Shown: positions 8,670 to 17,150, numbered from the stretch's first letter. The stretch is DNA of 64,000 nt from an uncultured Oscillospiraceae bacterium (GCA_910589145.1 CAJUSD010000016.1:562-64561), one strand, 5' to 3'. Made by a program: numbers and translations. Notes: a model not told the origin generated them from the letters alone.

Positions 8670-9572
8670 TTGGGAAAAAATGAATTATACGATATTCTTT
8701 TTCGAGATCAGGTAGATTCTCTACTTGTAGAACATATCATCCGTCGGGGCGATGCCTCCCAGCCTAGAAATCATTTTCACAATCATTTGGAAATTTATTA
8801 CCTGACTGCAGGAGAACGAAATTATTTTATGCGGGATCGTACTTATCATATCCGGCCAGGGGACTTAGTTGTATTATCCTCGAACATTGTGCACCGTGCC
8901 TACTCAACAGACAATCCCTGTCATGAACGTATTATTTTGGAAGTATATAAGCCTATGCTGGAGAGTATGCAGAAGCTTTTTGGAAAGCATGGACCAGAGG
9001 AAACGTTGGAAGGGATATTTGGAGTTCTACGGCTGGGAGCAGCAGAACAGGTTCAGGTTCAATCATGGATTTACAGCATTATGCAGGAAATGAGGGAAAA
9101 ACAATATGGATATGAAGCAATGGTACAATGCATTACAGCAGAATTTTTAACCTTTATTATTCGCAGAATGTCAATGGAAACACACACAGAGCATATTTCT
9201 CCTGCGAAAAATACCCGAATGCTGGAAGTTGCCGATTACTTAGCAGCACATTCCAATCAAAAATTGACCTTAGATGAAATAGCAGAAAGATTTTACATTA
9301 GTAAATACCATCTGTGCAGGACCTTCAAAGAAGCGACTGGTTTTACTTTGGCAGAGTATATTAATACCAGCCGGGTCATGCAGGCGAGAGAGTTACTGCT
9401 GACTACCAACAACAGCATTACTGATATAGCAGAAGAAACAGGGTTTGAAAGCAGCACCCACTTTGGTAAGGTTTTTAAACAGTATATGGGAACCCCGCCG
9501 CTGGCTTACCGTAAAAGTTTTAAAGGTGAATTTGGAATAAGAGGGAAAGGAGCAGGCGCCAGGAAAATATAA
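8670..9572 (+). CDS. AraC-family transcriptional regulator with cupin-type sensor
   Basis: A 300-residue regulator. Residues about 20-110 form a cupin-like ligand pocket (HFHNHLEIYYLTAGERNYF, then IRPGDLVVLSSNIVHR). The C-terminal ~100 residues hold two HTH motifs: KLTLDEIAERFYISKYHLCR and SITDIAEETGFESSTHFGKV, followed by the conserved GTPPLAYRK. The start is TTG at 8670, with GGAG 9 bp upstream. Located divergent from the sugar-binding protein gene with back-to-back promoters, it most likely activates the importer when the cupin domain binds a sugar. The effector is not known. Confidence 0.9.
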   Translation: MGKNELYDILFRDQVDSLLVEHIIRRGDASQPRNHFHNHLEIYYLTAGERNYFMRDRTYHIRPGDLVVLSSNIVHRAYSTDNPCHERIILEVYKPMLESMQKLFGKHGPEETLEGIFGVLRLGAAEQVQVQSWIYSIMQEMREKQYGYEAMVQCITAEFLTFIIRRMSMETHTEHISPAKNTRMLEVADYLAAHSNQKLTLDEIAERFYISKYHLCRTFKEATGFTLAEYINTSRVMQARELLLTTNNSITDIAEETGFESSTHFGKVFKQYMGTPPLAYRKSFKGEFGIRGKGAGARKI

Positions 9573-9722
9573 TATGATATAATTTATATCAGGTTGGGGC
9601 TCCGGAGGATTTTAACGAAAAATGTCAAAAACTATTTACAAGGGCATAGAAAAAATGTATGATAGAAGAAATTGGCAAAATTCATTATTTTTCGACAATC
9701 TTCCAAAGGAGGAACGCCAAAA

Positions 9723-10463
9723 ATGGAGCCTGCGAAAGAAAAACAGGATAGGATCTTTGATGATGCTAACCGCCAGCAAATCATGGAACAGGTGGTAAAG
9801 CTGTATCAGGTGCAAAAAGAAATTGACTACCGCGTTTCCCTTAGAGGGATTGCAGATGAGTGTGGAATTACTCCATTAAAAGTCCGCAAGCTTTTAATTA
9901 CAGCGGGTGTTTATGAAAATGACATAAGCCGCGAAATTGCCGCCCTTTGGAAAGAGGGAAAAACAACGTGGGAAATTCAAGAACAAACCGGCCTGAGTGC
10001 AGCTTCTGTCCATTCATATCTTCCATACAGCCGGACAATTTATGGAAAGAGAATATCTGTTCCTCAGGAATGGGAGCAAGCCCTTCAAAATAGGCAGCAG
10101 ATCGACAGCCTGCTAATACAGGAAGTCAATTCTCTAAAAGAAAACACAGATTGGAAAAAGGTGCCTTCCTCGCTGGATCAGCTTTTGTGGGATGCAATCC
10201 TTTTATTTCAATCCCACTCCTTTACCACGGCAAAAAATTTAAAGTTTACTTATTCAATCAAAGGGAATGAAATGTTTGTCAGCCGTAAGGACAAATCCAT
10301 TACAAAGGCTACTATACTGCTTGCATTTCATAAGGCAATGGAATTACAGCGGGGAGGGAATGGGATTGCAGGCCCTAAAAAACTGGGAACCTTTGGGGCA
10401 AGCTATCTGTTCCCGATTTTCCTACAGTTAGGGGTAATTTCCATTGAGAAAAATTCGTGTTAG
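9723..10463 (+). CDS. HTH-domain protein of unknown function
   Basis: A 246-residue protein. The start is ATG 9723 because AAAGGAGG lies at 9705-9712; an upstream in-frame Met at 9672 lacks this signal. The N-terminal half has two HTH-like segments: VSLRGIADECGITPLKVRKL (about 39-58) and TTWEIQEQTGLSAASVHSYL, followed by PYSRTIYG. The second resembles the sigma-70 region 4 fold. The C-terminal half (about 140-246) has no motif I recognise. Related proteins occur in Clostridia as small putative regulators, but I cannot name a family. It is monocistronic, ends 130 bp before the M20 gene, and is not obviously linked to its neighbours. Confidence 0.65.
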   Translation: MEPAKEKQDRIFDDANRQQIMEQVVKLYQVQKEIDYRVSLRGIADECGITPLKVRKLLITAGVYENDISREIAALWKEGKTTWEIQEQTGLSAASVHSYLPYSRTIYGKRISVPQEWEQALQNRQQIDSLLIQEVNSLKENTDWKKVPSSLDQLLWDAILLFQSHSFTTAKNLKFTYSIKGNEMFVSRKDKSITKATILLAFHKAMELQRGGNGIAGPKKLGTFGASYLFPIFLQLGVISIEKNSC

Positions 10464-10511
10464 AAAACGTCTGCGGTCAGGCGCTTCCTTGAAAAGATTT
10501 CCGGTTTTTTC

Positions 10512-10540
10512 TTGACAATTATATCGTGTAATAATATACT
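10512..10540 (+). promoter_or_regulatory. Strong promoter of the M20 amidohydrolase
   Basis: Perfect TTGACA, 17-bp spacer, TATACT, located 53 bp before the start codon. Confidence 0.75.
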
Positions 10541-10592
10541 TGAAATAGCAGAAGATTAAACCCGAATTTAAATCAGGGAGGAATCAACAGAC

Positions 10593-11960
10593 ATGGATCA
10601 TATTGCCGCTATTAAGTCTTTTGTAGACAAAAACCGCGGCCTTATTCTGAAAACAGAGCGTTATGTTTGGGAACATCCCGAAACCGGCTACCGTGAATGG
10701 GCCACCAATGAATACATGAAAAAAGCGTTTCAGGATTTAGGCTACAGATTGACAGAAGCAGGAGATATTCCTGGTTTTTATGCGGATTTGGACACCGGAC
10801 GGCCAGGTCCAACGGTTTGTATTCTGGGGGAGTTGGACTCTCTCCTATGTTCTACCCACCCGGAAGCAAACAACGAAACAGGTGCGGTTCATGCCTGTGG
10901 GCATAATGCACAATGCGCTACTTTAATCGGTGTAGCTGCCGCCTTTAAGGAACCTGGAGCTTTGGACGGAATGTGCGGAAAAATCCGGCTTATGGCCGTT
11001 CCGGCGGAAGAGCTTCTTGAAATTGGTTATCGGGAAGAGCTTAGGAAAAAGGGAACGATTCGATATCTGGGCGGCAAAGTGGAGTTTGTTTCCCGCGGGT
11101 ATTTTAAAGACGTGGATATCAGTATGATGATCCACACCAGCACTGGAGAACAGGGGTATCATTTTGGAATTCCCAAGGGCTCTAATGGCTGTATTGTTAA
11201 GAACATAGACTATATTGGCGTTGCATCCCATGCAGGCGGGGCTCCACACAGGGGAATCAATGCGCTCTATGCAGCTAATGCCGGAATTCAGGCAGTTAAT
11301 TCTTTAAGGGAAACCTTCCAGGACGAAGACCATATCCGGTTCCATCCCATTATTACCGAAGGCGGGCAGGCTGTTAATGCGATTCCCCATTTGGTAAAGA
11401 TAGAGAGTTATGTGCGCGGCGCATCCATTGAGGCAATTAAGAGCGCGAATGAGAGGGTTAATCGCGCTTTAGCTGCTTCCGCTGCCGCATTTGGGGCAAA
11501 TGTCCATTTGGGTGACCGGCCTGGTTATTTTCCGTTAAATAATGACGAAAACCTGCGCCGGATTGCAAAAGAAATGATGGAACAGGTGGTTCCATCGGAT
11601 AAAGTTTCTCTTAATGATGGTTGGAGTACCGGCTGCACAGATATGGGTGATATTTCTGCAATTATGCCTGCGATTCATCCGTATGCTGCTGGAGCTGTTG
11701 GAATAGGCCATGGCAATAATTACTACATTGACGACCCTGAATTGGCTTGTGTTAATCCGGCGAAAGCACTATGTCTGATGGCATATAAGCTGTTGGAAGG
11801 GGAAGGGGCGGCTGCTAAAAAAGTAATTGCAGAAGCAGCCCCTGTCTTTAAGACACAAGATGAGTTTTTAGCCTTTATTGATAAACTAATGTTGGATGTA
11901 GACGCTGTCACTTACTGTGAGGATGGGACAGTTTCCATTCAGTACAAAAATAAAGAGTAG
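10593..11960 (+). CDS. M20-family amidohydrolase (AbgB-like)
   Basis: A cytoplasmic zinc amidohydrolase of 455 residues, related to AbgB and aminoacylase/carboxypeptidase-type M20D enzymes that hydrolyse an amide bond of an N-acyl or aminobenzoyl amino acid. Visible metal motifs: GELDSL (about 76-81), HACGHNAQ (about 98-105), PAEE (about 134-137), a late CTDMGD and a final HGNN region (near 384). The lid/dimerisation domain sits in the middle (HAGGAPHRGINALYAAN). RBS GGGAGGA precedes the ATG. It has its own strong promoter and a bidirectional terminator, so it is monocistronic. The substrate is not deducible. Confidence 0.85.
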   Translation: MDHIAAIKSFVDKNRGLILKTERYVWEHPETGYREWATNEYMKKAFQDLGYRLTEAGDIPGFYADLDTGRPGPTVCILGELDSLLCSTHPEANNETGAVHACGHNAQCATLIGVAAAFKEPGALDGMCGKIRLMAVPAEELLEIGYREELRKKGTIRYLGGKVEFVSRGYFKDVDISMMIHTSTGEQGYHFGIPKGSNGCIVKNIDYIGVASHAGGAPHRGINALYAANAGIQAVNSLRETFQDEDHIRFHPIITEGGQAVNAIPHLVKIESYVRGASIEAIKSANERVNRALAASAAAFGANVHLGDRPGYFPLNNDENLRRIAKEMMEQVVPSDKVSLNDGWSTGCTDMGDISAIMPAIHPYAAGAVGIGHGNNYYIDDPELACVNPAKALCLMAYKLLEGEGAAAKKVIAEAAPVFKTQDEFLAFIDKLMLDVDAVTYCEDGTVSIQYKNKE

Positions 11961-11990
11961 GTTAGGCTTTCCCTTGCAGGGAATAAGAAA

Positions 11991-12035
11991 TGCAAAAAGC
12001 GCTTGTCCGCCTAAAAAGGACAGGCGCTTTTTGCA
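11991..12035. terminator. Bidirectional terminator between M20 gene and clpP
   Basis: An 18-bp stem (11991-12008 with 12018-12035, one T-G mismatch) with AAAAAGCGC and GCGCTTTTT ends. It serves both convergent genes. Confidence 0.85.
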
Positions 12036-12062
12036 TGAAATTTCTACATAAAGGCCTCCTTT

Positions 12063-12659
12063 TCAATTCCTACTGGAAATTACCTTGTCGATCAGTCCAT
12101 ATTGAAAAGCTTCTTCAGCAGTCATAAAGTGATCCCTTTCAGTATCCTTTTGGATATTTTCCAGGCTTTGTCCGGTATTTTGACATAAAATCCAGTTCAG
12201 ACGCTCCTTATTCCGCTTTAAATGTTTTGCCATGATTTCAATATCACTTACCTGACCTTGAAGCCCGTTTCCATGGATTGCAGGCTGATGAATCATAATT
12301 TCTGCATGGGGCAGGGAAAAACGTTTTCCTTTCGTTCCTCCTGCCAGCAGGAACGCTCCCATACTGGCAGCCATCCCAATACATACCGTAGATACATCAC
12401 AATGAATATACTGCATCGTGTCATAAATGGCGAGTCCTGCCGTTACGGAACCTCCTGGGCTGTTAATATACAGGGAGATATCTTTTTCCGGGTCTTGGCC
12501 CTCCAAATATAGCAGCTGTGCAGTTAAAACTGCTGCTGATGCCTCTGTTACTTCCTCTCCTAAAAACAGAATCCGGTCAGATAACAGGCGGGAATATATG
12601 TCATAGCTTCGTTCACCCCGTCCAGTAGTTTCAATTACATATGGTAAATAATTGTTCAT
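12063..12659 (-). CDS. clpP: ClpP-family serine protease, paralogue linked to a MarA-like regulator
   Basis: A 198-residue ClpP subunit. The catalytic triad is visible: Ser in GMAASMGAF, His in MIHQP, and an Asp downstream (QKDTERDHFMTAEEA). The start is ATG 12659, which leaves GGAGG 10 bp upstream; ATG 12668 lies almost on that site. It overlaps the regulator by 4 bp (ATGA coupling). This copy is not next to tig or clpX, and residues such as the acyl-binding region are normal, so it is probably a second, regulated ClpP. The regulator upstream suggests stress- or signal-controlled proteolysis; this is inference. It could form mixed rings with a housekeeping ClpP. Confidence 0.9.
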   Translation of the reverse strand: MNNYLPYVIETTGRGERSYDIYSRLLSDRILFLGEEVTEASAAVLTAQLLYLEGQDPEKDISLYINSPGGSVTAGLAIYDTMQYIHCDVSTVCIGMAASMGAFLLAGGTKGKRFSLPHAEIMIHQPAIHGNGLQGQVSDIEIMAKHLKRNKERLNWILCQNTGQSLENIQKDTERDHFMTAEEAFQYGLIDKVISSRN

Positions 12660-13054
12660 GCCGCCCATCCCTCCAGCCGGTATAGCTTAATAGAAGTTTT
12701 TTCAATAAAAGAAGGACAGATTGGAGTAAATTGTTTCCGCTCTCGATAGACTTTGGGAGGACACTGATAAAACTGTTGAAAGGCTCCTGTAAATGCCTGC
12801 TGGGAATGATAACCAGATTCTAGTGCGATATCTATAATGGGAGCGTCTGTTTCCACAAGTTTACGGGCTGCTTCCGTCAAGCGGCGTGCTCGAAGATACA
12901 TACCTATTGTTTGTCCGGTTTTCTCCCGAAAAATCCGGTTTAAATAAAATTTGGAATAGTGAAGCGCTTCCTCTAATTCGTCTAAAGTTGGGTTTTCCTG
13001 AAGCCGGTTTTCTAAATAGGTTAGGATATAGATCGTGATATCCGTATATTCCAT
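12656..13054 (-). CDS. Stand-alone AraC/MarA-type DNA-binding protein
   Basis: 132 residues consisting almost wholly of a two-HTH AraC domain with no sensor domain, like MarA/SoxS. First HTH: PTLDELEEALHYSKFYLNRI; second: PIIDIALESGYHSQQAFTGA, then QCPPKVYRERK. A tail of about 25 residues follows. The start is ATG 13054 with GGAG 9 bp upstream; the frame extends to 13108 but without an RBS. It overlaps clpP, so the two are made together. Without a sensor domain it may be controlled by its own level, for instance through degradation by the cotranscribed protease; this is speculation. A -10 TATAAT with TG extension lies at 13114-13119 on this strand. Confidence 0.85.
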   Translation of the reverse strand: MEYTDITIYILTYLENRLQENPTLDELEEALHYSKFYLNRIFREKTGQTIGMYLRARRLTEAARKLVETDAPIIDIALESGYHSQQAFTGAFQQFYQCPPKVYRERKQFTPICPSFIEKTSIKLYRLEGWAA

Positions 13055-13188
13055 TTTCCTTTGTCTCCTTTCTACCAGGATAGATTTTGTATGAATTTTT
13101 ACAAACAATATGGATTATAACATATGACAAAACTGAATGTATTCATAAAAATTGACTTTTTCAACTGCCATTGGGAATTTTGTTTTCC

Positions 13189-13217
13189 TCATATTTCGCC
13201 GGCCTTGGTAATATAAT
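13189..13217 (+). promoter_or_regulatory. Candidate sigma-E (mother-cell) promoter of the yabP operon
   Basis: TCATATT, exactly 14 bp, then AATATAAT. This fits the Bacillus sigma-E pattern KMATATT-N14-CATACANT at the ATA, A and T positions of the -10. It lies 96 bp before yabP, a gene known to be sigma-E dependent in B. subtilis. Confidence 0.55.
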
Positions 13218-13312
13218 GGAATGAACAAAGCAGAGAAATCCAACTAAATAAGGAGAAAAAATAATATTATTTCTGTAAAAGGGATTTCTACAGCATCAAG
13301 GAGGGAAACACA

Positions 13313-13615
13313 ATGGCAACAGCAAAACTGCCAGAAACTGGGACAGCAGCAAATAAACGGCCCCATAATTTTGTAATGGAAGGCCGTAAGAAACTCAGTA
13401 TCACAGCAATACAGGATGTAGCTCTTTTTGAGGAAACCAGTATTATTTTAAATACTGATATGGGAGAACTTACATTAGGGGGACAGAACCTGCATATTAA
13501 CCATCTCAGTGTAGAAACCGGGGAGATAGAAATTGAAGGTTATATTGAAAGCGTAAGCTATAACGATAATCCAACCCCAAAGGGCGGCGGACTTCTGGCA
13601 AAGCTGTTCCGGTAA
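13313..13615 (+). CDS. yabP: Sporulation protein YabP
   Basis: 100 residues, the usual length, matching the YabP/YqfC spore-coat-type family: a beta-rich protein with LSITAIQDVALFEETSIIL and MGELTLGGQNLHINHLSVE. In B. subtilis YabP and YabQ are needed for spore cortex formation. RBS AAGGAGGG at 13300-13307. It starts the yabP-yabQ-divIC-yabR cluster, in the same order as in Bacillus; the usual upstream RqcP (yabO) and downstream spoIIE are not present here. Confidence 0.9.
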   Translation: MATAKLPETGTAANKRPHNFVMEGRKKLSITAIQDVALFEETSIILNTDMGELTLGGQNLHINHLSVETGEIEIEGYIESVSYNDNPTPKGGGLLAKLFR

Positions 13616-13653
13616 GCCGCACGGATGCTGAAGGCTGAGGGAGGCGGATAAAA

Positions 13654-14310
13654 TTGGCGTTTGCATGGGAGCAGACTGTAATTTTTCTTTGGGCGATTGC
13701 AGTAGGGGCGGGGATTATGCTGTGCTATGATTTATTTCGTATGTTAAGGACAGCGTTTCAGGTCTCCGACGGGGTCATATTTGCAGAGGATGTAGTCTTT
13801 TTTGTAATAGCAGGGATGATTACATGGTTTTACCTGCTGGAAAGCTGCCGGGGGGAACTGCGGGGGTTTGTTATGATTGGGGAGGGAATTGGCGGTTTAA
13901 TCTATTTCCTTACCATAGGGCGGCTGGTGATGGGGATTGCTAAACCTATCATCCATTTTCTGCAAAACTTAATAGACAGACTGATTGTCCGGCCGCTCCA
14001 ATGGATTTGGAAAACTGTAAAAGGTATATTTAAATGGCTGTTTAAGTTGTGTAAAACACTTTTAAACTGGCTTGGAGATATTTCTGGAATAAAGAAAATC
14101 GGAAAAGTTCTCCGAAATAAGAAAAAAATAAGAGAAAACACAAAAATCCACTTGCAAGAAAGGCATAGTCTATTATATAATCTATATGTTATCTTTTTTT
14201 CCTGGACGCAACATGGGAAACCGTCCCAAGTGGGGAATCAATTACAAGAGGTGGATGAAAATGAGCAAATCCCAGACCCCAACCCGGACCCCCAAACGTC
14301 CGGCAGGTAA
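13654..14310 (+). CDS. yabQ: Spore cortex biosynthesis membrane protein YabQ
   Basis: 218 residues starting at TTG (RBS GGGAGGCGG, 7 bp upstream). Several hydrophobic helices fill the first ~110 residues (TVIFLWAIAVGAGIMLCYDL, then VVFFVIAGMITWFYLLES), followed by a Lys-rich, probably cytoplasmic segment and a long polar tail. The YabQ family is required for cortex formation in sporulating Firmicutes. It follows yabP by 38 bp. Its last 50 bp overlap the 5' end of divIC in another frame, an unusually long overlap. Confidence 0.85.
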   Translation: MAFAWEQTVIFLWAIAVGAGIMLCYDLFRMLRTAFQVSDGVIFAEDVVFFVIAGMITWFYLLESCRGELRGFVMIGEGIGGLIYFLTIGRLVMGIAKPIIHFLQNLIDRLIVRPLQWIWKTVKGIFKWLFKLCKTLLNWLGDISGIKKIGKVLRNKKKIRENTKIHLQERHSLLYNLYVIFFSWTQHGKPSQVGNQLQEVDENEQIPDPNPDPQTSGR

Positions 14311-14575
14311 ATTTCGAGTCCTGAGACTGGGCGTTTTAGTAATGGCAGGATACTTGGTGTTTCAGCTGGCACAGATCCAGGTCAGCATTTACAAGCAGCA
14401 AAGGGCCCTGGAAGAATTGACCGCCCAATGTCTTGATCAACAGGCCGAAAACGATAATGTGGAACGGTATCTTTCCATGGAGGACGATACTCAGTTAGTT
14501 GAACAGATCGCCAGGGAAAAGCTGGGCTTCGCATACCCAGACGAGGTTGTGTTTATCGACGCAGCCGGAAGCTAA
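14261..14575 (+). CDS. divIC: FtsB/DivIC-type septum formation initiator
   Basis: 104 residues. A basic, Pro/Thr-rich cytoplasmic N-terminus, one TM helix (about 26-45, LGVLVMAGYLVFQLAQIQVS), then an extracytoplasmic coiled coil (YKQQRALEELTAQCLDQQAE) and the conserved end ARKLGF-like motif (AREKLGFAYPDEVVFID). It would assemble with FtsL and DivIB at the septum. The start is ATG 14261, 7 bp after AGAGGTGG; an ATG at 14255 abuts the RBS. The gene overlaps yabQ by 50 bp, as noted there. The yabQ-divIC-yabR order is as in Bacillus. Confidence 0.85.
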   Translation: MSKSQTPTRTPKRPAGKFRVLRLGVLVMAGYLVFQLAQIQVSIYKQQRALEELTAQCLDQQAENDNVERYLSMEDDTQLVEQIAREKLGFAYPDEVVFIDAAGS

Positions 14576-14629
14576 GCCTTTGTGCAGCATCCCGCGCCGA
14601 TATCATGTTAAGGAGGACATTTTTAAAAT

Positions 14630-15133
14630 ATGCAGGTTGCAATCGGAGAAATCGTTGAGGGTAAAGTGACCGGTATCACAAAGTTCGGTGCGTTCGTGGA
14701 ACTCCCGACTGGTAAAACCGGTATGGTTCATATTTCAGAAGTCGCCCCTACTTATGTTAAAGAAATTAAAGATCATCTTTCCATCAGCCAGACAGTTCGT
14801 GTGAAAGTCCTTGCTATCAGCGAGGAAGGTAAAATCAGCCTTTCTATTAAACGGGCAATGGATCCCCCACAAAGCCAGCAGGGAAGAAACGCGGAATCTG
14901 CCGCAAATCCAAGTCACAGGGCGCCACGTCAGGGCGGAGGCCGGTCCCGCTTCCATTCATCCCCGTCCCCTGCCAGCAGCAGCCCTGCAGGTTATGAATG
15001 GACACCGAGAAATCGAAATGAAAATATGTCCTTTGAGGATATGATGGCTAAGTTTAAACAGTCCAGCGACGATAAAATGTCGGATTTGAAAAAATATATG
15101 GATGTAAAGGGCGGCAGTCGTCGGGGAAAATAA
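14630..15133 (+). CDS. yabR: S1-domain RNA-binding protein YabR
   Basis: 167 residues. The first ~75 form a single S1 OB-fold (GEIVEGKVTGITKFGAFVEL, then GMVHISEVA and EEGKISLSIKRA), as in YabR and polynucleotide phosphorylase. The remainder is a Ser/Pro/Arg-rich, probably disordered linker and a short C-terminal helix (SFEDMMAKFKQSSDDKMSDL). RBS AAGGAGGA. It lies after divIC by 54 bp and ends in a clear terminator. The role in RNA or ribosome binding is inferred from the domain. Confidence 0.9.
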   Translation: MQVAIGEIVEGKVTGITKFGAFVELPTGKTGMVHISEVAPTYVKEIKDHLSISQTVRVKVLAISEEGKISLSIKRAMDPPQSQQGRNAESAANPSHRAPRQGGGRSRFHSSPSPASSSPAGYEWTPRNRNENMSFEDMMAKFKQSSDDKMSDLKKYMDVKGGSRRGK

Positions 15134-15187
15134 AATATAAGTTCGTCTCCATTGGATCAGGGACGGCAGAGAAGATATTAAATAGTG

Positions 15188-15224
15188 AAAGAGCCGTATC
15201 ACTAAAGTGAACGGCTCTTTTTTT
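15188..15224 (+). terminator. Terminator of the yabP-yabR operon
   Basis: A 10-bp perfect stem (15188-15197 with 15211-15220, core AGAGCCGT) followed by seven or more T. Confidence 0.9.
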
Positions 15225-15257
15225 CGGAAAAGCTAACTTTGGGGGACAGCCTTTGTT

Positions 15258-15475
15258 GAGTACAACCTCAGGCTGAACGGAACCCGCCAAGCGCGAAATA
15301 CTCCTGTTTACTATAAAGTATAGAAAAACAATCTCTAAAACTAAAATATAAAAAGCCTGTTTGTGGAAGAAAAATTCCTTGGTGGGGAGTATATCCGCTT
15401 TATGTAAAAGATTATGAGGAAAAATAAGAGGGCTTTTTAAATTTGACGAATTCTAATTTGCAAACGGCTGCCGGA
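15258..15475 (+). repeat. Dispersed intergenic repeat R1, copy B
   Basis: Within the 405-bp gap before the amidohydrolase. It shows GCGAAATA (15293), a hairpin with arms AAAAAGCC/GGCTTTTT (15350-15357 with 15431-15438), the internal GGTGGGGA block, and a decayed form of the GCGAATTCTAATTCGC palindrome at about 15446. The rest of the gap holds the upstream terminator and the next gene's RBS only. Confidence 0.6.
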
Positions 15476-15538
15476 TCTGTTCGCGTTCAGCTGAATCGAC
15501 GAAAACAGTACAGTTTTATAAAAGAGGGAGGAAGCGAA

Positions 15539-16705
15539 ATGCTTCTGTATAATGGTAATATCCTAACCATGGAGGGAAAAGGCCTTGGAAGAATTCCGCA
15601 CGGATGGATACGAATAGAAGGAAAGAAAATTCAGAGCTTGGGGGACATGGGTTCCCTGGAGAAACTTCCTAACGAACCAGAAAAGGATTTAAAAGGGGCA
15701 TTGGTATTGCCGGGCTTTATTGATGCCCATACCCATATAGGGTTATGTGGGGACGGTATTGGTATGGAGGGGGAGGACTATAACGAGGACACTGACCCCA
15801 TTACTCCCCATCTCCGCGCGATTGATGCAATAAACCCTATGGAAAAGAGTTTCGCTGAGTCGCTTTCCAGCGGGGTTACAACAGTTGCCGCAAGCCCGGG
15901 AAGCGCCAACCCGATTGGCGGTCAAATATGCGCAGTAAAAACATCAGGTTTAAGAGTAGATAAAATATGTTTTGGGGAGAGCATTGGGGTAAAGTTTGCC
16001 CTGGGAGAAAATCCAAAAGCATCTTATAATCTAAAAGAACAGCCGCCAGTAACACGGATGGCGACCGCGGCCCTGATACGGGAAGCGCTGCGAAAAGCAG
16101 AAGAATACGCTGACGCTCTGCAGAAATCAGAAGATGACGAAGAATGTGATGCGCCGGATTATGATGCAAAGTGTGAGGCCCTTCTTCCTCTGCTTCAGAG
16201 GGAAAAGAAAGCACATTTTCATTGTCATCGGGCGGATGATATATTTACTGCAATACGAATTGCAAAAGAATTTTCTTTGGATTATGTGCTGGTTCATTGT
16301 ACAGAGGGGCATCTGATTGCGGACGAGCTCCGGGAGGAAGGGGCAGAAGTCATAACAGGGCCGTTATTTGGGGCAAGGGGAAAGCCGGAACTTTCCCTCT
16401 TTACTGCAAAAACTCCTGGAGTCCTGGCAAAAGAGGGGGTTTCTGTTGCGGTCTGTACCGATCATCCAGAAGTCGTCCAACAGTATTTGGCGCTTTCAGC
16501 CGGGCTTGCAGTTAGCGAAGGAATGGATTATGCCCAGGCATTACAGGCTATTACAATTGTCCCTGCTCGGATTTGTGGTCTGGATAAGCGTATAGGCTCC
16601 CTGAAAGCTGGAAAGGATGCAGATTTTCTAATATACCACTCAGACCCCTTTTCTTTGGGAAGCCGCCCGGCAGAGGTTTGGGTGGATGGAGTGCAGAAAA
16701 GGTAA
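15539..16705 (+). CDS. Metal-dependent amidohydrolase, imidazolonepropionase-like
   Basis: A 388-residue cytoplasmic enzyme of the amidohydrolase superfamily (TIM barrel with composite beta-sandwich). Metal motifs in order: DAHTHIGL (HxH), FHCHRADD, VHCTEGH, and a late CTDHPE Asp. It ends with the typical GSLKAGKDADFLIY. The start is ATG 15539 (RBS GGGAGGA); the frame is open to 15443 but that runs into the R1 repeat. Similar proteins are annotated as imidazolonepropionase or dipeptidase relatives; no histidine-degradation genes are nearby, so the substrate is open. It has its own terminator and is probably monocistronic. Confidence 0.85.
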   Translation: MLLYNGNILTMEGKGLGRIPHGWIRIEGKKIQSLGDMGSLEKLPNEPEKDLKGALVLPGFIDAHTHIGLCGDGIGMEGEDYNEDTDPITPHLRAIDAINPMEKSFAESLSSGVTTVAASPGSANPIGGQICAVKTSGLRVDKICFGESIGVKFALGENPKASYNLKEQPPVTRMATAALIREALRKAEEYADALQKSEDDEECDAPDYDAKCEALLPLLQREKKAHFHCHRADDIFTAIRIAKEFSLDYVLVHCTEGHLIADELREEGAEVITGPLFGARGKPELSLFTAKTPGVLAKEGVSVAVCTDHPEVVQQYLALSAGLAVSEGMDYAQALQAITIVPARICGLDKRIGSLKAGKDADFLIYHSDPFSLGSRPAEVWVDGVQKR

Positions 16706-16712
16706 GCAGTAT

Positions 16713-16745
16713 GAAAAAGGCTGCCCAGACGGACAGCCTTTTATT
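16713..16745 (+). terminator. Terminator of the amidohydrolase gene
   Basis: A stem AAAAGGCTG...CAGCCTTTT with a short loop, in the 60 bp between convergent genes; also usable from the minus strand. Confidence 0.75.
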
Positions 16746-16766
16746 TGCAGATGGTGGATGCAGGTT

Positions 16767-17072
16767 TTATTTGGTATTGTCAGCAAAGGTAACATTATTT
16801 TCCTTGGCAAATTTTTCAAGCTCCTGTTTATACTGATCGAAAAACACCTTGTTTTTGCCTTTGGTGTAAACGACAGGCTGTGCGCGCTTTGAGGTAGTTA
16901 TAGTAATTTTTTCCGATTGCTGTGGGATTACAAATAACATACGTTCGGTACATTTATCAAACTGGATACGGGTGATAACGCCGCTGGTCAGGTGTACATC
17001 TTCCACTTTCTTTTTGCCGGGAATTAATAATGTTAATTCGCTCTTGTCTAAATAGATGCGACGATTTGCCAT
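16767..17072 (-). CDS. Small conserved hypothetical protein
   Basis: 101 residues, no recognised domain. The first ~70 residues look beta-rich (RIYLDKSELTLLIPGKKKVE, then GVITRIQFDK and MLFVIPQQSEKITI), and the end is a charged helix (FFDQYKQELEKFAKE). It is cytoplasmic by absence of signal or TM. It has its own promoter with perfect TTTACA/TATAAT boxes and an RBS AGGAGCG, so it is a real and probably well expressed gene. It is convergent with the amidohydrolase and divergent from hpf. Function unknown. Confidence 0.75.
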   Translation of the reverse strand: MANRRIYLDKSELTLLIPGKKKVEDVHLTSGVITRIQFDKCTERMLFVIPQQSEKITITTSKRAQPVVYTKGKNKVFFDQYKQELEKFAKENNVTFADNTK

Positions 17073-17150
17073 ATTGTTACACGCTCCTTAAAATGTCTGT
17101 TTCAGCCTATGTATTCTTTGCAATCATAAAAACAGGACTAACCCTTTAGA

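Noticed and set aside
9622..9788. A small open frame with GGAGGA about 12 bp upstream, before the HTH gene
   Set aside because: It overlaps the HTH gene in another frame and the spacing to the SD is long; residue sequence shows no recognisable feature.
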